Shown here piece after piece: positions 12,359 through 23,591 of a stretch of DNA of 64,000 nt. The stretch is from Moringa oleifera. Taxonomy: Eukaryota > Streptophyta > Magnoliopsida > Brassicales > Moringaceae. The stretch is from contig JAJFZO010000407.1 of NCBI GenBank assembly GCA_021397835.1, positions 5,394,001 through 5,458,000 of the forward strand, in the 5' to 3' direction. The position numbers were made by a program, and so were the translations under genes. The notes under the pieces were generated by a model. The model made no database searches and had not been told where the DNA came from. It saw only the letters and a program-made list of their open reading frames with translations. Numbering within the stretch: position 1 is the first letter of the stretch; each line of letters opens with the position of its first letter.

Positions 12359-14457
12359 TCAAATCTGCAAGAAATATAGGTGCCGCTAATTGGGAACTGA
12401 TGAACAGGTTTTCTTCTGTTATTCATCTTTACTCATGATTTCTCATACTCAAAGATTATTATATTTGTATAGTTACTTCTATTGTATAAATGTGACAATT
12501 AAGTTAATTAATTAACATATAGTAATTCTTTTGTATCATAGATAACTCTAAGCAATTCTTATAATAATTTCGATCATGTGCATATAATTTTCTCGTGGAG
12601 GACTAGTTTAATATTGGGAAGTACTCAAGACCCTTGTAGTTAATGGGCACTGCAAGAAAAGAGAAGTTATCTAAATTAAATGATTCCATCACACAAGAAA
12701 GAATGAACTGGCTGGAAAATGCTGACAATTATTTCATAATGTAATGCCGTACAAGTTCACCTGGAACTTGAATGGAGAAAAATGGGTGGTGAAATTAGGG
12801 TTTTGTAATGTTGAACGATTACCTGGTCTAGAATTAATATTGATTCTGATTATTAATTCGAATTGACTGATTAATATTCATCTAATTAATCAATATGCAA
12901 AGAGTGCATTCCATATCCAAATTAATTAAGAAAAGATTACACTTAGGAGTTCTTGGTAGTAATAAGAGTTCGGAAAATGAAAGGCAAGAACCGGACTAAT
13001 AGCTAGCTACTTGATCACATTGATATACAGTAGAAAGTTAGGTTTCCGTCCATTCTGTTAGAGGTTCGGAACTGGCATATATATATTTGACAGAACTTCT
13101 CCTGCTCATGCTAATATGATGGTTAATTATGTTATAATGAGAGTTACCAATTATCCTTTATTATGGAAGCCATGAAATTAAGGACATATAGGACCCCAGT
13201 CATGACGCAAGGCATGCAAGTGTATTTTGATTCTGTTGTTTATATGTTGTATTCAAATGTTAGACGAGTAACACGATATGATCGACACATAATCCTGTTT
13301 ATTAAATTGATTTCCCGTGTTGACACAATTGTTTTGATGGGAGAATTAAACTAATTAAACTAATTAATTAATATAAGTGTCAATTTGAAGCTAACTATAT
13401 GGTAAGTAATTAGATAACATCGGATGTCCTCCATCTATGCCCCTTGCATTTTCTTTCTATTCATAGTTATATTAAGTTGCCATCCAACGCGTTGCAGTTA
13501 CATCAAAGAGTATTCTAATATATGTGATTTTGGTATTTCCGACCTGATGTTCTATCATTAACAGCTTAATTATATATATCAATTTTTGATTTAACAAAGT
13601 TATCAAATAAGATAAGAATTTTTCACTGATTTAAGCTGAACATTTAGAGAAATATGAATAATTATGATTTTTTATTTTTTATTGATATAAAAAATTACAA
13701 AAATATAATTTTATTCTCTTATTGAAAAGTTCAAAGGATACTAATCCTATTGAATAATGATTTTAATTCAAAAAAAAAATTAAATTCATTAACCAGGTGC
13801 GATCATCCGTAAGTCAGGCCCGGGAGCTCTCTGATGCCGCTGGTTCCCATGAAGCAGCCCACTCGATACTGACTCATGGGTCAGCCTGCTCTCTCAGCCC
13901 CTGGTTTAATCATATGTGTGACGGGTCGGGCCTGAGTGGCTTTCTGGGCATCTGGGGCACGCACTTACCCATTGAAGAAAAAAGCGAAATGGGCCGTCAA
14001 TGGTCTGTTCTGAGACCAGCAAGATAAAGTTTCTAAAGTAGAAATTGGGTTTCTATTCATCGATACTGGTGAAGTGGTTTGCTACGTGGAAATTTTATAT
14101 GTAGTCTGAGTAAGGTGGAGACTTTGTCGGGTGCAACACCCAATTGGATAATGGCTTAGTCGCAGGCACGACTAAGGCCATGAACATTTCTCATGGAAGG
14201 GTTGTTTGGCAGAAAACAAAAAGAAAAAGAGAAAAAGGAAAAGAAAAGAAAATGAAATATTTAATGGAGAGACTTTTGACAATCTGCTCCGTAACATACT
14301 GAGGATAAAATCCCCGCGAAAACCGTTGGTGACGGTTGTGCGGGAACTTTCCTCTTCGGTAGAGAAAGACGAATCTCCTATGAGAACACCTACTTGCTAT
14401 ATAGAGATATTCTCGTCATTCAGAAAGCAAGGCAGATCTTTAATATTCCAGAAAAGA

Positions 14458-14492
<35 letters not shown>

Positions 14493-14602
14493 AGCTCAAA
14501 AGCAGAGATATTTGCAGGCTTTAGGATTCCATTTTCAGTCAAGAGAATCCTCTTTAGTGGCTGTTTGTTTCCTTTGAAAAACTTTTCTTGGGTTTTCCAC
14601 AC
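12359..14602. other. Intergenic, about 2.2 kb
   Basis: AT-rich DNA with no supported gene. A GC-rich island at about 13795-14030 stands out against its surroundings but encodes nothing recognisable. A (TA)n run covers 14461-14489, and the right part probably holds the promoter and 5' UTR of the glycosyltransferase. Confidence 0.45.

Positions 14603-14638
<36 letters not shown>
14603..14638. repeat. (AG)n microsatellite just upstream of a start codon
   Basis: A nearly pure AG run with one C interruption ends about ten bases before the ATG at 14649. It probably lies in the 5' UTR of the DUF604 gene. GA-rich leaders are common in plants and can bind BBR/BPC factors; function here is unproven. 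Confidence 0.8.
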
Positions 14639-14648
14639 GAAGAAGGAA

Positions 14649-16745
14649 ATGTCGTCTGCAAAACAAACCCATATTCTTGATCCCCTCAAGGCCTGGAAAT
14701 CGCTGCTTTTGCCAAACGTAATAAAGCCGAGCGACTTCTTCTCGTTCTTACTCAAAGCAGCTCTGGCCATTTGCAGCGTCGCTTCTGTCTCTCTCTTCCT
14801 TTACTTCGCCTTCGCTTTCTCTATCCAACTGCCCTCTCACTTCTGCCCAGAATGCTACAGAATATCCACTTATCGGAGATCAACCGTCGGCAACATTTCC
14901 GGAAAGAACCATGAGGGCATCACGGATGTGTCCCATATCTTGTTCGGCATCGGCGGCTCGGCCAAGACATGGGACCAGCGGCGTCACTACTGCGAGCTCT
15001 GGTGGAGGCCTAAAGTTACCCGCGGGTTCGTCTGGCTCGACGAGAAGCCTCCAGAGAACTTGACATGGTCCCGCTCCTCCCCGCAGTACAAGGTCTCCGC
15101 TGACACGTCGAGGTTCAAGTACACCAGCTCGTACGGTTCACGCTCAGCGGTGCGTATCGCTCGCATAGTGAAGGAGAGCTTCGAGCTAGACTTACCCAAG
15201 GTGAGGTGGTTCGTTATGGGAGACGATGATACTGTGTTTTTCGTGGAGAATCTTGTCACCTTATTAGCAAAATACGATCACAATCAGATGTTCTATATCG
15301 GTGGGAACTCAGAGAGCGTCGAGCAAGACGTTATACATTCGTACAGTATGGCCTACGGCGGTGGCGGCTTCGCCATTAGTTATCCTTTGGCGGCTGAGCT
15401 GGTTCGGGTTTTGGATGGGTGCATCAATCGATACTCTTCGTTTTACGGGTCTGATCAGAAAATTCAGGGTTGCATGAGTGAGATCGGTATTCCTGTAACT
15501 AAAGAGCTTGGTTTCCATCAGGTCTCCTCCTTCCCTCACTTCCTACTGCATTTAATGATCAACTTCGCGTCCTATGTGCTACGTTTTGCGTCCGTGATTG
15601 CAATTTTAAGCTCCAGAGTTCTTTAATTTAAAATGTTACTGAAGCTGCATGATCACAGGTTGATATACGAGGGGACCCATATGGGTTGCTGGCGGCGCAC
15701 CCTGTGGCGCCACTGGTGTCGCTCCACCACCTGGACTACGTGAAGCCCATATTTCCAAACATGGCCCAGATTGACTCGCTCAAAATGCTGATCAGTGCAT
15801 ACCAAACGGACCAGAACCGGGCTCTGCAACACAGTTTCTGTTACGATCTGAAGCGTAACTGGTCTGTTTCTGTGTCCTGGGGCTACACCGTGCAGCTGTA
15901 TCCTTATCTGATGACAGCAAAGAAGCTCGAAACAGCCTTTCTGACGTTCAGGTCATGGAGGAGCTGGAGCGACGAGCCTTTCACGTTCAACACCCGACCA
16001 CTGAGCCCGAACCCGTGTGAGAGACCGGTTTTGTATTTCCTGGACCGTGTTCAACAAGTCGGCCAGGTTCAGACCCAGACCACCTACAAAAGGTACGGTG
16101 AAGAGTCCGCACAAGACTGTGCCCGACCCGAATATGGTCCTGCTTCGGCCGTCCAGTTTTTCGAAGTCTCTGCAGTAAAGTTAAAGCCTGACATTTGGAA
16201 GACGGTAAGAAAATCCTCTCTCTTCTCATTGGTTGGATGAAAAGAAAATCTCATACCTGTTGACTGCATGAAACTTGCATGATCACATCTGCACCAGGTG
16301 GTGCAGGTGTAAATCAATACAGAGAGGAACCAGACAGGAACCAGACTCGCATAACAGGTCAAATCAGACAGATAAAACTATACATTTCTGAAGAAACTCT
16401 CATTTTCAAAATGGTTTCTGTGAGCCAGTATATATGCCATTGACTTTAAGCTTAACTTGACCTCATGAAACATGATACTGAAGCACGAATGCCACGAATG
16501 AGCAATTAACACCTTAATTTTCTGCGATATTTGCTGGCTCTGTATATCTTATGCGTCAATCATGCAGGGAATTTCAGATTTTTAATCAACTCGATTGATT
16601 AGTGCTAACCATTATCAGATGAATTAATGAGCAGGCGCCGCGTAGGCAGTGCTGTGAGGTTATCAACGGAAGAAACGCAGACAGCAACACGATACAGGTC
16701 AAAATTAGAGGCTGCAATCGATTTGAGAGTGTGACTCCTCCATAG
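14649..16745 (+). CDS. DUF604 family glycosyltransferase (fringe-like, type II membrane protein)
   Basis: Three exons, 14649-15521, 15659-16204 and 16635-16745, joined in phase 0, give 509 aa, the usual length for the family. A short basic cytosolic tail precedes one membrane helix at about residues 35-58, the layout of a Golgi type II transferase. The luminal part has the fringe-like core: HILFGIGGSAKTW, WWRP, GFVWLD, and the metal-binding DDD at residues 192-194 within WFVMGDDDTVFF. It also has YIGGNSES, YGGGGFAISYPLA and GSDQKIQGCM. The last exon supplies the conserved APRRQCCEV tail, which marks the correct 3' end. The related Arabidopsis gene I recall is At2g37730. Donor, acceptor and product are unknown; similarity to beta-1,3-galactosyl or fringe transferases is only at fold level. 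Confidence 0.9.
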
Positions 16746-17411
16746 AACTTGACTGAATTCGGATAGATTTTGTTAATAGGACCCTGTATGTGTAAATTAT
16801 TGAAATTTTTGGAAAGAATCCGAGTTCATTTTTGAACAAGAAATTTCAGTCCTGGTCGGAAACTGTGAGTTTTAGGTTACTGATGCAACAATGTTTACCT
16901 GAAATTTGGCATTCTACTGCGTGATTGAAAATCCAGAATTGCCTAATCTTCTTCGGGCTGAAAGTCTTGATCTTTGACCATTTTGTTGATGTTAGTCCAA
17001 GAAAATTTGAATGAGGATTACAAACAAAATGCCTAACACGGATGTGGCTGAGTGTTTGACCGACTCATAAAGTTTCTAGGTTTGCGTTTCTATCCACAGT
17101 ATGAACATTTGCCAGACTTAATTTCTGCCGAAATGACTTGCTAATTTTTAAAATCATTTTTATTCAAAATTAGTTTTATAATTATCTGGCTTTATAGTTT
17201 TGGGAATGACAAGAGGGTTTCTTTTTAACGTTCCCAATTTAAATTAATTGCTGAGAATTACTTTTCTTATGTTAACTTGGATCGAAACACTCTTAGACAT
17301 GTTGAAGTGAAATAAGATATACATGTTTAATCCATCATATTATAAATAAATAAAGAAGTAGAAATAATATTATTTATTAAAAATAAAAATTATTAAATAA
17401 ATAAAAATTTT

Positions 17412-17830
17412 GAGTAAAAATCTCATAAAATTTTGATATTTATTTTATATTTTTAATCAAACTTTTATGTTTAAAATATAATAAATTAATATCTATCAAT
17501 TTGATCTAAATTGAATCTTGTTAAAAAATTTAAAAAATTAAGGTATTTAAATTAAAAATCTTGCCTAACAAATTTTCACTTAAAATTTTTTCAGTAAAAA
17601 AATATATTATTTTTTAAATTTATAATATCAAAATTTTTTAAAAATAACACAATTACTCATAAAATTATAAAATTTTTTATGATGATAGCATAAATGTTTC
17701 TTTATATCTGTCAAAATTTTTTTAGTTAGAATTTGTTATGTTCGATTTGTTATTTTTTAAATATAAAATTTAATTGGTAAAATAGAGTAAATATTATAGT
17801 TTTATCAAACCTTTATCTAAAAAATTTTAT
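17412..17830. repeat. Foldback (long inverted repeat) element, copy 1
   Basis: The arm at 17412-17590 is clearly similar in direct orientation to 19792-19990. The stretch at about 17700-17830 reads as a diverged inverted copy of the same arm (shared features include the CAAACTTTTATGTTTAAAA-like block). This is the architecture of a Mutator-like or foldback MITE. I see no coding capacity and could not define target-site duplications. Confidence 0.45.
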
Positions 17831-18040
17831 ACAAATTTGTAATAAATATAATGATTTAGTAAAAAAGTATTTCTTATATGTTATTTTCCTCAATATTTTA
17901 TCACAAAAGTGTTAAATTTATATATAAGATAATTTTAGTTAAATAGTCATAATATTAATATACCAATTAATGTAATTATTTGATTTTTATTTGATTTTTT
18001 TTAGCTTATCATTGGGTCATGATTTACTGGCTGGCCATTC

Positions 18041-18572
18041 TGATCACGGTTATAACAATTTCGATTCTAATTCATGATCGAAACCACTTTAAATATGATT
18101 TGGTTATAATTCATATAAATTTTAAATCGAAATCGACTGTTCAAAACCGACGGCTTTGATTTGATTTTTAATTAAATTAATTAAAAATATATAAAATAAT
18201 TTAATTTAAAAATTTTATAAAAATAATTTAAAATTACAAAATAATTTAATCTTAAAAATATATATTTTAATAAAAATATGTCATTACATTTTATAAAAAA
18301 ATTTTAATTTAAATATAAAATACTCTTATTAAAGAGAAATAATTTTTTTGAATCGACTCTGAATCTGAACTGAATTTGAATCAAATCTAAACTAAACTTG
18401 AACCTAAATCATTTATGAATCGAAACCTGAACCGAAATATGAACTACTTTTGAATCGAACCTTAACCAAAATCGAAGTTCAACGATTCAGGTTTTGGTTT
18501 ATTCTAACTATGAACCTTAAACGGATGATTTAGAATCGAAATCGATTCGAACCCTAACCGTGACCACCCCTA
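18041..18572. mobile_element. MITE-like element with long imperfect terminal inverted repeats
   Basis: The left end (18041-18078) contains TGATCACGGTTA followed by ATTTCGATTCTAATTCAT. The reverse complement of the right end (18525-18566) contains TGGTCACGGTTA and then ATTTCGATTCTAAATCAT. The interior is non-coding and full of CGAA/TTCG-rich degenerate repeats. The outer right end, in reverse complement, begins CTAGGGGTGGTCACGG, an end type I associate with hAT-like non-autonomous elements. No 8-bp target duplication could be confirmed because the left outer end has drifted. Confidence 0.5.
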
Positions 18573-19407
18573 GGTCTAACCCATTGAGTTTTAGTTCCGC
18601 CTATTTATTAATATGGCCAAGTTAGGATTGTTCATTTGAAAATTGAGTTGAACTGTGGGCTTAAAATTTTGAACAAGCCTCTTGATGGATGATTTCATTA
18701 AGCTTCATTATTAAGTCACAATCAGATCATATTTAGGTTATGCCATTAGAACTACAAAAAAGTTATAGTTGGGTTGTATTTAGCCCAATCTCTTAATATC
18801 AACAAATTGATTATATTTAGGGCTGTCCAATTAAATCATTAACAAATTTTATTTTTATAAATGTAATCAAGTTAGTTTATAATCATTATTTGTTAGATAT
18901 AGGAACAAATTTGACATCTTCTACAATTAAAGCACTTATATGTTTGAAGGATTGAAATTTGGTCAATAAAAGAATGTAAGATAATACATGATTGGAAGAG
19001 ATAATTAACAGAACAGTTACCAAATATCAATATATGTTGAGCTGAATTTGATTATACTAATTTTCTTGAAGATTGAAAGTTATATACTAGATATAATTTT
19101 ATGTGATATTTTTAATTTAAAAATGTACTCACTTGTGTAATGAAATTGAGAAATGAATTTAATTGACAAATGAGTAGGTATCAACTTATTTGGAATGTAT
19201 TTATCTTGTAGTGATGCATTAATTTCTCATAATTAAATTTATTTAATTAAATATAATTATTTAATAATATTGTGTGTAATTAATTTTTTTACATTATTTA
19301 TTTCAAAATTGACAAGTAATATAATTTGTAAAATTTAACTTATATGTATATAAAACACATATAATACCATTATTATCATATATAGACATACATAAAATTG
19401 GCATAAA

Positions 19408-19498
19408 GTCTAAATAAAGTTCGTTTAAAGTCTAAAGATAACTTACAAAAATTTTAAATAAAGCTTGTTTAAAGTTCAAAAATAACTCACATAAAACC
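19408..19498. repeat. Diverged two-copy tandem repeat, period about 44 bp
   Basis: Two adjacent units share the pattern TCTAAATAAAGTTCGTTTAAAG / TTTAAATAAAGCTTGTTTAAAG followed by an AT-rich tail with AACT(T/C)ACA. Divergence suggests an old duplication. Confidence 0.5.
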
Positions 19499-19671
19499 TA
19501 ATAAATTTAGCGATTAAGTAGATTATAGACTATATATTTTTAAAACGAATTAGTCAAGCTTAACATATTAATTTAAAAGGCCCATGAGATAATAGGTTAT
19601 ACCAAACTTGAGCCATAAATTTTCGAGCCGACCTGGTCTAACCCATTGTCGAGCTTGAATATTTTATCATA

Positions 19672-20350
19672 AAAAGTATTAAGTTTATCTATAAAATAAT
19701 CTTAATTTTAATTATATAGTCAAAATATTAATATACCAATCTTATATTAATTCGAATCATAATATAAATAATATTTATTTTAAAATTTTAAGAGTAAATA
19801 TTTCATAAAATCTTGATATTTACTTTATATTAATTATCAATCAAACTTTCATGTTTAAAAAGTGACAAATCAAACTTTAATTAAATTATCAATTTGATTT
19901 AAATTGAATCTTATATTAAAAAATTTAAAAATAAGACATATTTAAATTAAAAATTTTATATAATAAATTTTGATTTAAAATATTTTATAGATGTAAATAA
20001 ATATTCAAATTAACATCATAAAAAATTTTGAAATTTTTAGTATACTAAAACTATATATATATTTAAAATTCACACCGTTACAATTTAAAGAATTTACAAA
20101 AAATAAAATCTTACATAAAAAATTATTTAAATTTAAAGTGTAGATTTGAAATAGAGTGAAAAATTTATTTAAATTGTTTTTGAGGTATTTCGACATTGAA
20201 AATACTTGTAATTTTTTTATAATTATTTGAATTAAAGTTTAATTTTGATCAAATTAATAAATCAAAATTTGATTACTTACTTTTTGAATATGAAGATTTG
20301 TTTGGTATTATAAAGTAAACATCAATATTTTAAGGCAATTTTACCTAAAT
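19672..20350. repeat. Foldback element, copy 2, with flanking repeat
   Basis: The arm at 19792-19910 pairs with an inverted arm at about 20235-20350. Both carry AAAATNTTGATNTTTACTTTATA, then an AAAAAGT block and an AATTTGAT block, roughly 70% alike by eye. The stretch at 19672-19750 also recurs in direct orientation at 17905-17980. Together with copy 1 this indicates a small local family of AT-rich inverted-repeat transposons. Confidence 0.5.
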
Positions 20351-20528
20351 TTTAATTATTATAATTTTATATTATTTAAGATTGCATATGGCAATCTAAT
20401 TAAAACAAGTGAAAGTTATTAATCATTAATTTTTTTGGATAAATAATCAAAATTTATTCATCCAAGTAAGCATATGTATGCTACAACCATCTAAGCAGTA
20501 ATATACTAATTTTATCTGCGTAATTTTT

Positions 20529-22256
20529 TTATGTTTTATAAATATAAAAGTAAAAAAGGTCAAGCTTCCAATTGCTATCTAAACTCTTATTTGCATGATC
20601 ATTTACCATATTTTTCACACTCTTTAATTTTGAAAATTTGCAGCCAAAAAGGATATGATTTTTGAATTCCAAATCATTCTCATGTAAGCAACAACTCCCA
20701 TCTACCTCCATTCCCCATGTTTTAAGTCTATCTCTTATTTGAAATTTGTTATGGATAGCCATCCATGCAATTAAAGAGTGCTTTGATAGATAAAATCTAT
20801 ACCATACAAGTCTATGCCAGTATACTTATCTTTTTCAGGCCCAACTCCTTTTCAAATGAGATCCTGCTGCATATCTTTTCCATGAAAAAGCTGACCAAAC
20901 TTCCTTGCCATTGCAAGATCTAATAAATTTCCTAGCCATGTCTCCCATGTAAAGCAATTTCCTTTAACTCTCACTACTCCCCTGCTTTATTAAGGCTTGA
21001 TATACATTTGTGCCCTTTAACTCAAAACCCTCAATCCAAACAATCAAAATCGAATCTAATTTTGACAAAAGACTAGAGATTTTCAAGCATGCATACTTGA
21101 TTCCATGTTGTCAAGTATTTTAATCTCAGACTGCCTTTGGATTTAAGTAAGCATATATGCTTCCAACACACTCTTGCTCCCTTTCGACAAGAAACTAGAG
21201 CATAGGTAATTGACCTTTTTAATAACAAGCTTAGGCAATCTACAGCAATAGTTCTATAAACTAAATAAAATAGACTGGATTAGTTGTATTCTACCAGCAT
21301 AGGGAAGATGCTTAGTAGCCCAACAATTAACTTTGGCTGTAATTTTTCCTAATAATGGAGCACAATCTTTATCACTAGGTTTTTTTATGACTGATTTCAG
21401 TTTAGCATATTTCACTCTTTCCACAATTTAATTTTAGTCTAGAGAAGGTATAAAACACATGCATGACTTCCTTAATCCCTATGATTGAATCTTTGCTCCC
21501 TTTGCAAAGATCAAGTTATGGACAAAGCATAAATGTGTCAAATCAATTTTCTTGCATTTTGGATGATATGTGACAACTCCATACTTGACAACTGCATCTA
21601 GCATCTTGGAAAGTACATTCATAGCCAAAACAAATAAGCAAGGGAAAGGGGATCCCCTTGCCTTTTTTTTTTTTCACTTTTAAAATATCCAATAAGGCCA
21701 CCATTGATAGATAAAGAGAATATTGAAGATGTTATACAGCTCATAATACAGTTTATGAATCTGTGAGACAATCCATGTGCTTGTAACAATGAGGGTATAA
21801 ACCTCTAGCCAAGTGAATGAAATGCTTTCTGTAGATCTATCTTTACTGCACGTCTAGGAGATAATGTAATTCTGCCATAGCCTCTAACCATTTCTTGAGC
21901 CATAAGCACATTATCAGAAATAATGCACTTGGGTTTTTCCTGATGATACTTGGCAGAATCTGTTTGAGTCTATTTGCCTAAACTACTGAGCAACAAGACT
22001 AAAAGAAAAAAGTCATAGCTTTAAGGATATCCTCACCAACTATAGACCATGAATGCTTAAAGAAATGAGCTGAGTAACCATGGGACCCAAGAGCTTTTGT
22101 TGATAAAAAAACAGTCTGCTTTATCGGTTCCTTGTTCATTGATACAATGAGATCATCAAGAGTTGTACTATTCAATGAAGGTTGTAAAAGCTCCACTAAA
22201 AACTCGTGATAGCATCTAATAACATCATAATCTGAACTTCCTAAGCTCCCGTTCAA
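20529..22256 (-). mobile_element. Degenerate LINE (non-LTR retrotransposon) ORF2 remnant
   Basis: On the minus strand three parts appear in the order expected of a plant LINE ORF2. Around 22256-22000 is the reverse-transcriptase start, with HFFKHSWSIVGEDILKAM. At about 21650-21430 are LAMNVLSKMLD and the catalytic region. At 20840-20529 is the zinc-binding RVT tail (HSLIAWMAIHNK, IRDRL, WGMEVDGSC, HILFGC). The reading frame is broken by stops and shifts. The catalytic FADDL motif reads FVHNL, so both metal-binding aspartates are lost and the frame shifts soon after. The endonuclease domain is not found upstream, so the copy is 5'-truncated and dead. Confidence 0.85.
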
Positions 22257-23591
22257 ATCTTTCTAATTTTTTGTGTAGTTTGGACATTGGATTTCCCTTT
22301 ACCTCCTAATTCTCAGACTTAGGCAGTTTCCATCAATTAATTGTTAACTATTGATATTAATATTATTTCCCAACTTTGATGTCACTTCGTTCAGTCCCAC
22401 CAGCGAAGTAAATGTGCGAAAAGGAAGTCAGAAAGCAATCCTCGTGTGGAAACGAGAAATCTAATGGCAAAGTTGAAGAAGAGTCGATCAACACGCTTTC
22501 TGGGCTTAGCACCCTTGACTCGGCACATCCTTCTTCCAGCTTTTCGGGACTTCCGGATAACAACAAGTCCCTTCCTTGCAGGACCAAGACTTCTAAATCT
22601 AAATGCCTTGCCGTTCACACGCTGTTGTTTCATGATTACCGAAGTCTGATAAAGCTTAAAAAAGAGGTTGACGTGTTACAATTTAATAAATTTAATAATT
22701 AAAATATTATATATTTTTATTATATTAATATAATAAAATATATTTTTTAATTTTCTATTAAAAAGATGAACATAAAAGTTCAAATTATCAAATAATTTTC
22801 TTTCAACATCAACACGGTCCTTAAAACGACAAGGCATTGGTGATCTTTGAATTTACTGAAAGCACAGCTAATTTGGATCTTGAATTATGACTTGACCACA
22901 TCAAGATTTTGATGTTTTGTTCTTGGCAGTTGCTATTTAATTATTGATATATTCAACAAACTTTTCTTGGTCACCCACACTTTTCACACTTACTTCCATA
23001 AAGAAAAAAAAAAAGAAACTCTTTCATAATTCCAATTCTCCGCCAAGTTGAAAATATTTTTTAATTTAGTTTTTCTCTAAAATTTGAAGGTATTATTAAT
23101 TAATTATAAAAATATTTTAAATTTGATTAATTGTGGGGATACTGTGGTTAACAATTTGGGAATTTGGTGGGGAAATATCTTTGTTCATTAATGATAAGTA
23201 ATAAATCAAACAAGAAGTGTGGAACAGATACTAACGTGGCGGGATGTGAAGTCAGTAGAGAAAAGCATCGACGGCTTAGATTGGAACTTGGAAGTGAATA
23301 ATGTTGGATGCTTTACCATGGGCGGCGCTACACGCTTTCATCAGTCTCTTCTTTTATTTGGTTGCTTCCTCGACTGAGAGCAAACGCGTACGTATCCTGC
23401 GAAGAACCTCTTCGGAAACATCTTTGCACCATTGAGCTCCTCAAATACCCCTGTCTCTCGTCTTCGGTTAAGCAGACGAAAGACTTACCAAAGGATCCGT
23501 AAAGGAAAAGTGGTTTCCTGCAAAAAAAAAACCGGGAAGAGGAAGAAGGAGAGGAAAAAGTGTAATTAAGCCGTGGTTGCTGTGTATGTAC
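22257..23591. other. Intergenic; GC-richer pocket and promoter region
   Basis: A GC-richer pocket at about 22382-22650 is open in several frames on both strands (for example a basic 80-residue frame on the minus strand), but I recognise no product. It may be a captured gene fragment. From about 23200 onward the sequence is probably promoter and 5' UTR of the DUF668 gene; a 64-codon frame at 23308-23502 could be an upstream ORF only if transcription starts that early. Confidence 0.4.

Larger units (their letters stand above)
16746..20528. other. AT-rich gene-poor stretch with decayed repeats
   Basis: This region is very AT-rich, with runs of A and T and no coding frame I can support. The structure I can see is listed separately: two related foldback elements, one MITE-like element and one diverged tandem repeat. 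Confidence 0.6.

Noticed and set aside
14206..14577. Plus-strand frame of 123 codons before the DUF604 gene
   Set aside because: Lys-rich low complexity running through a (TA)n repeat; the real start is ATG 14649.
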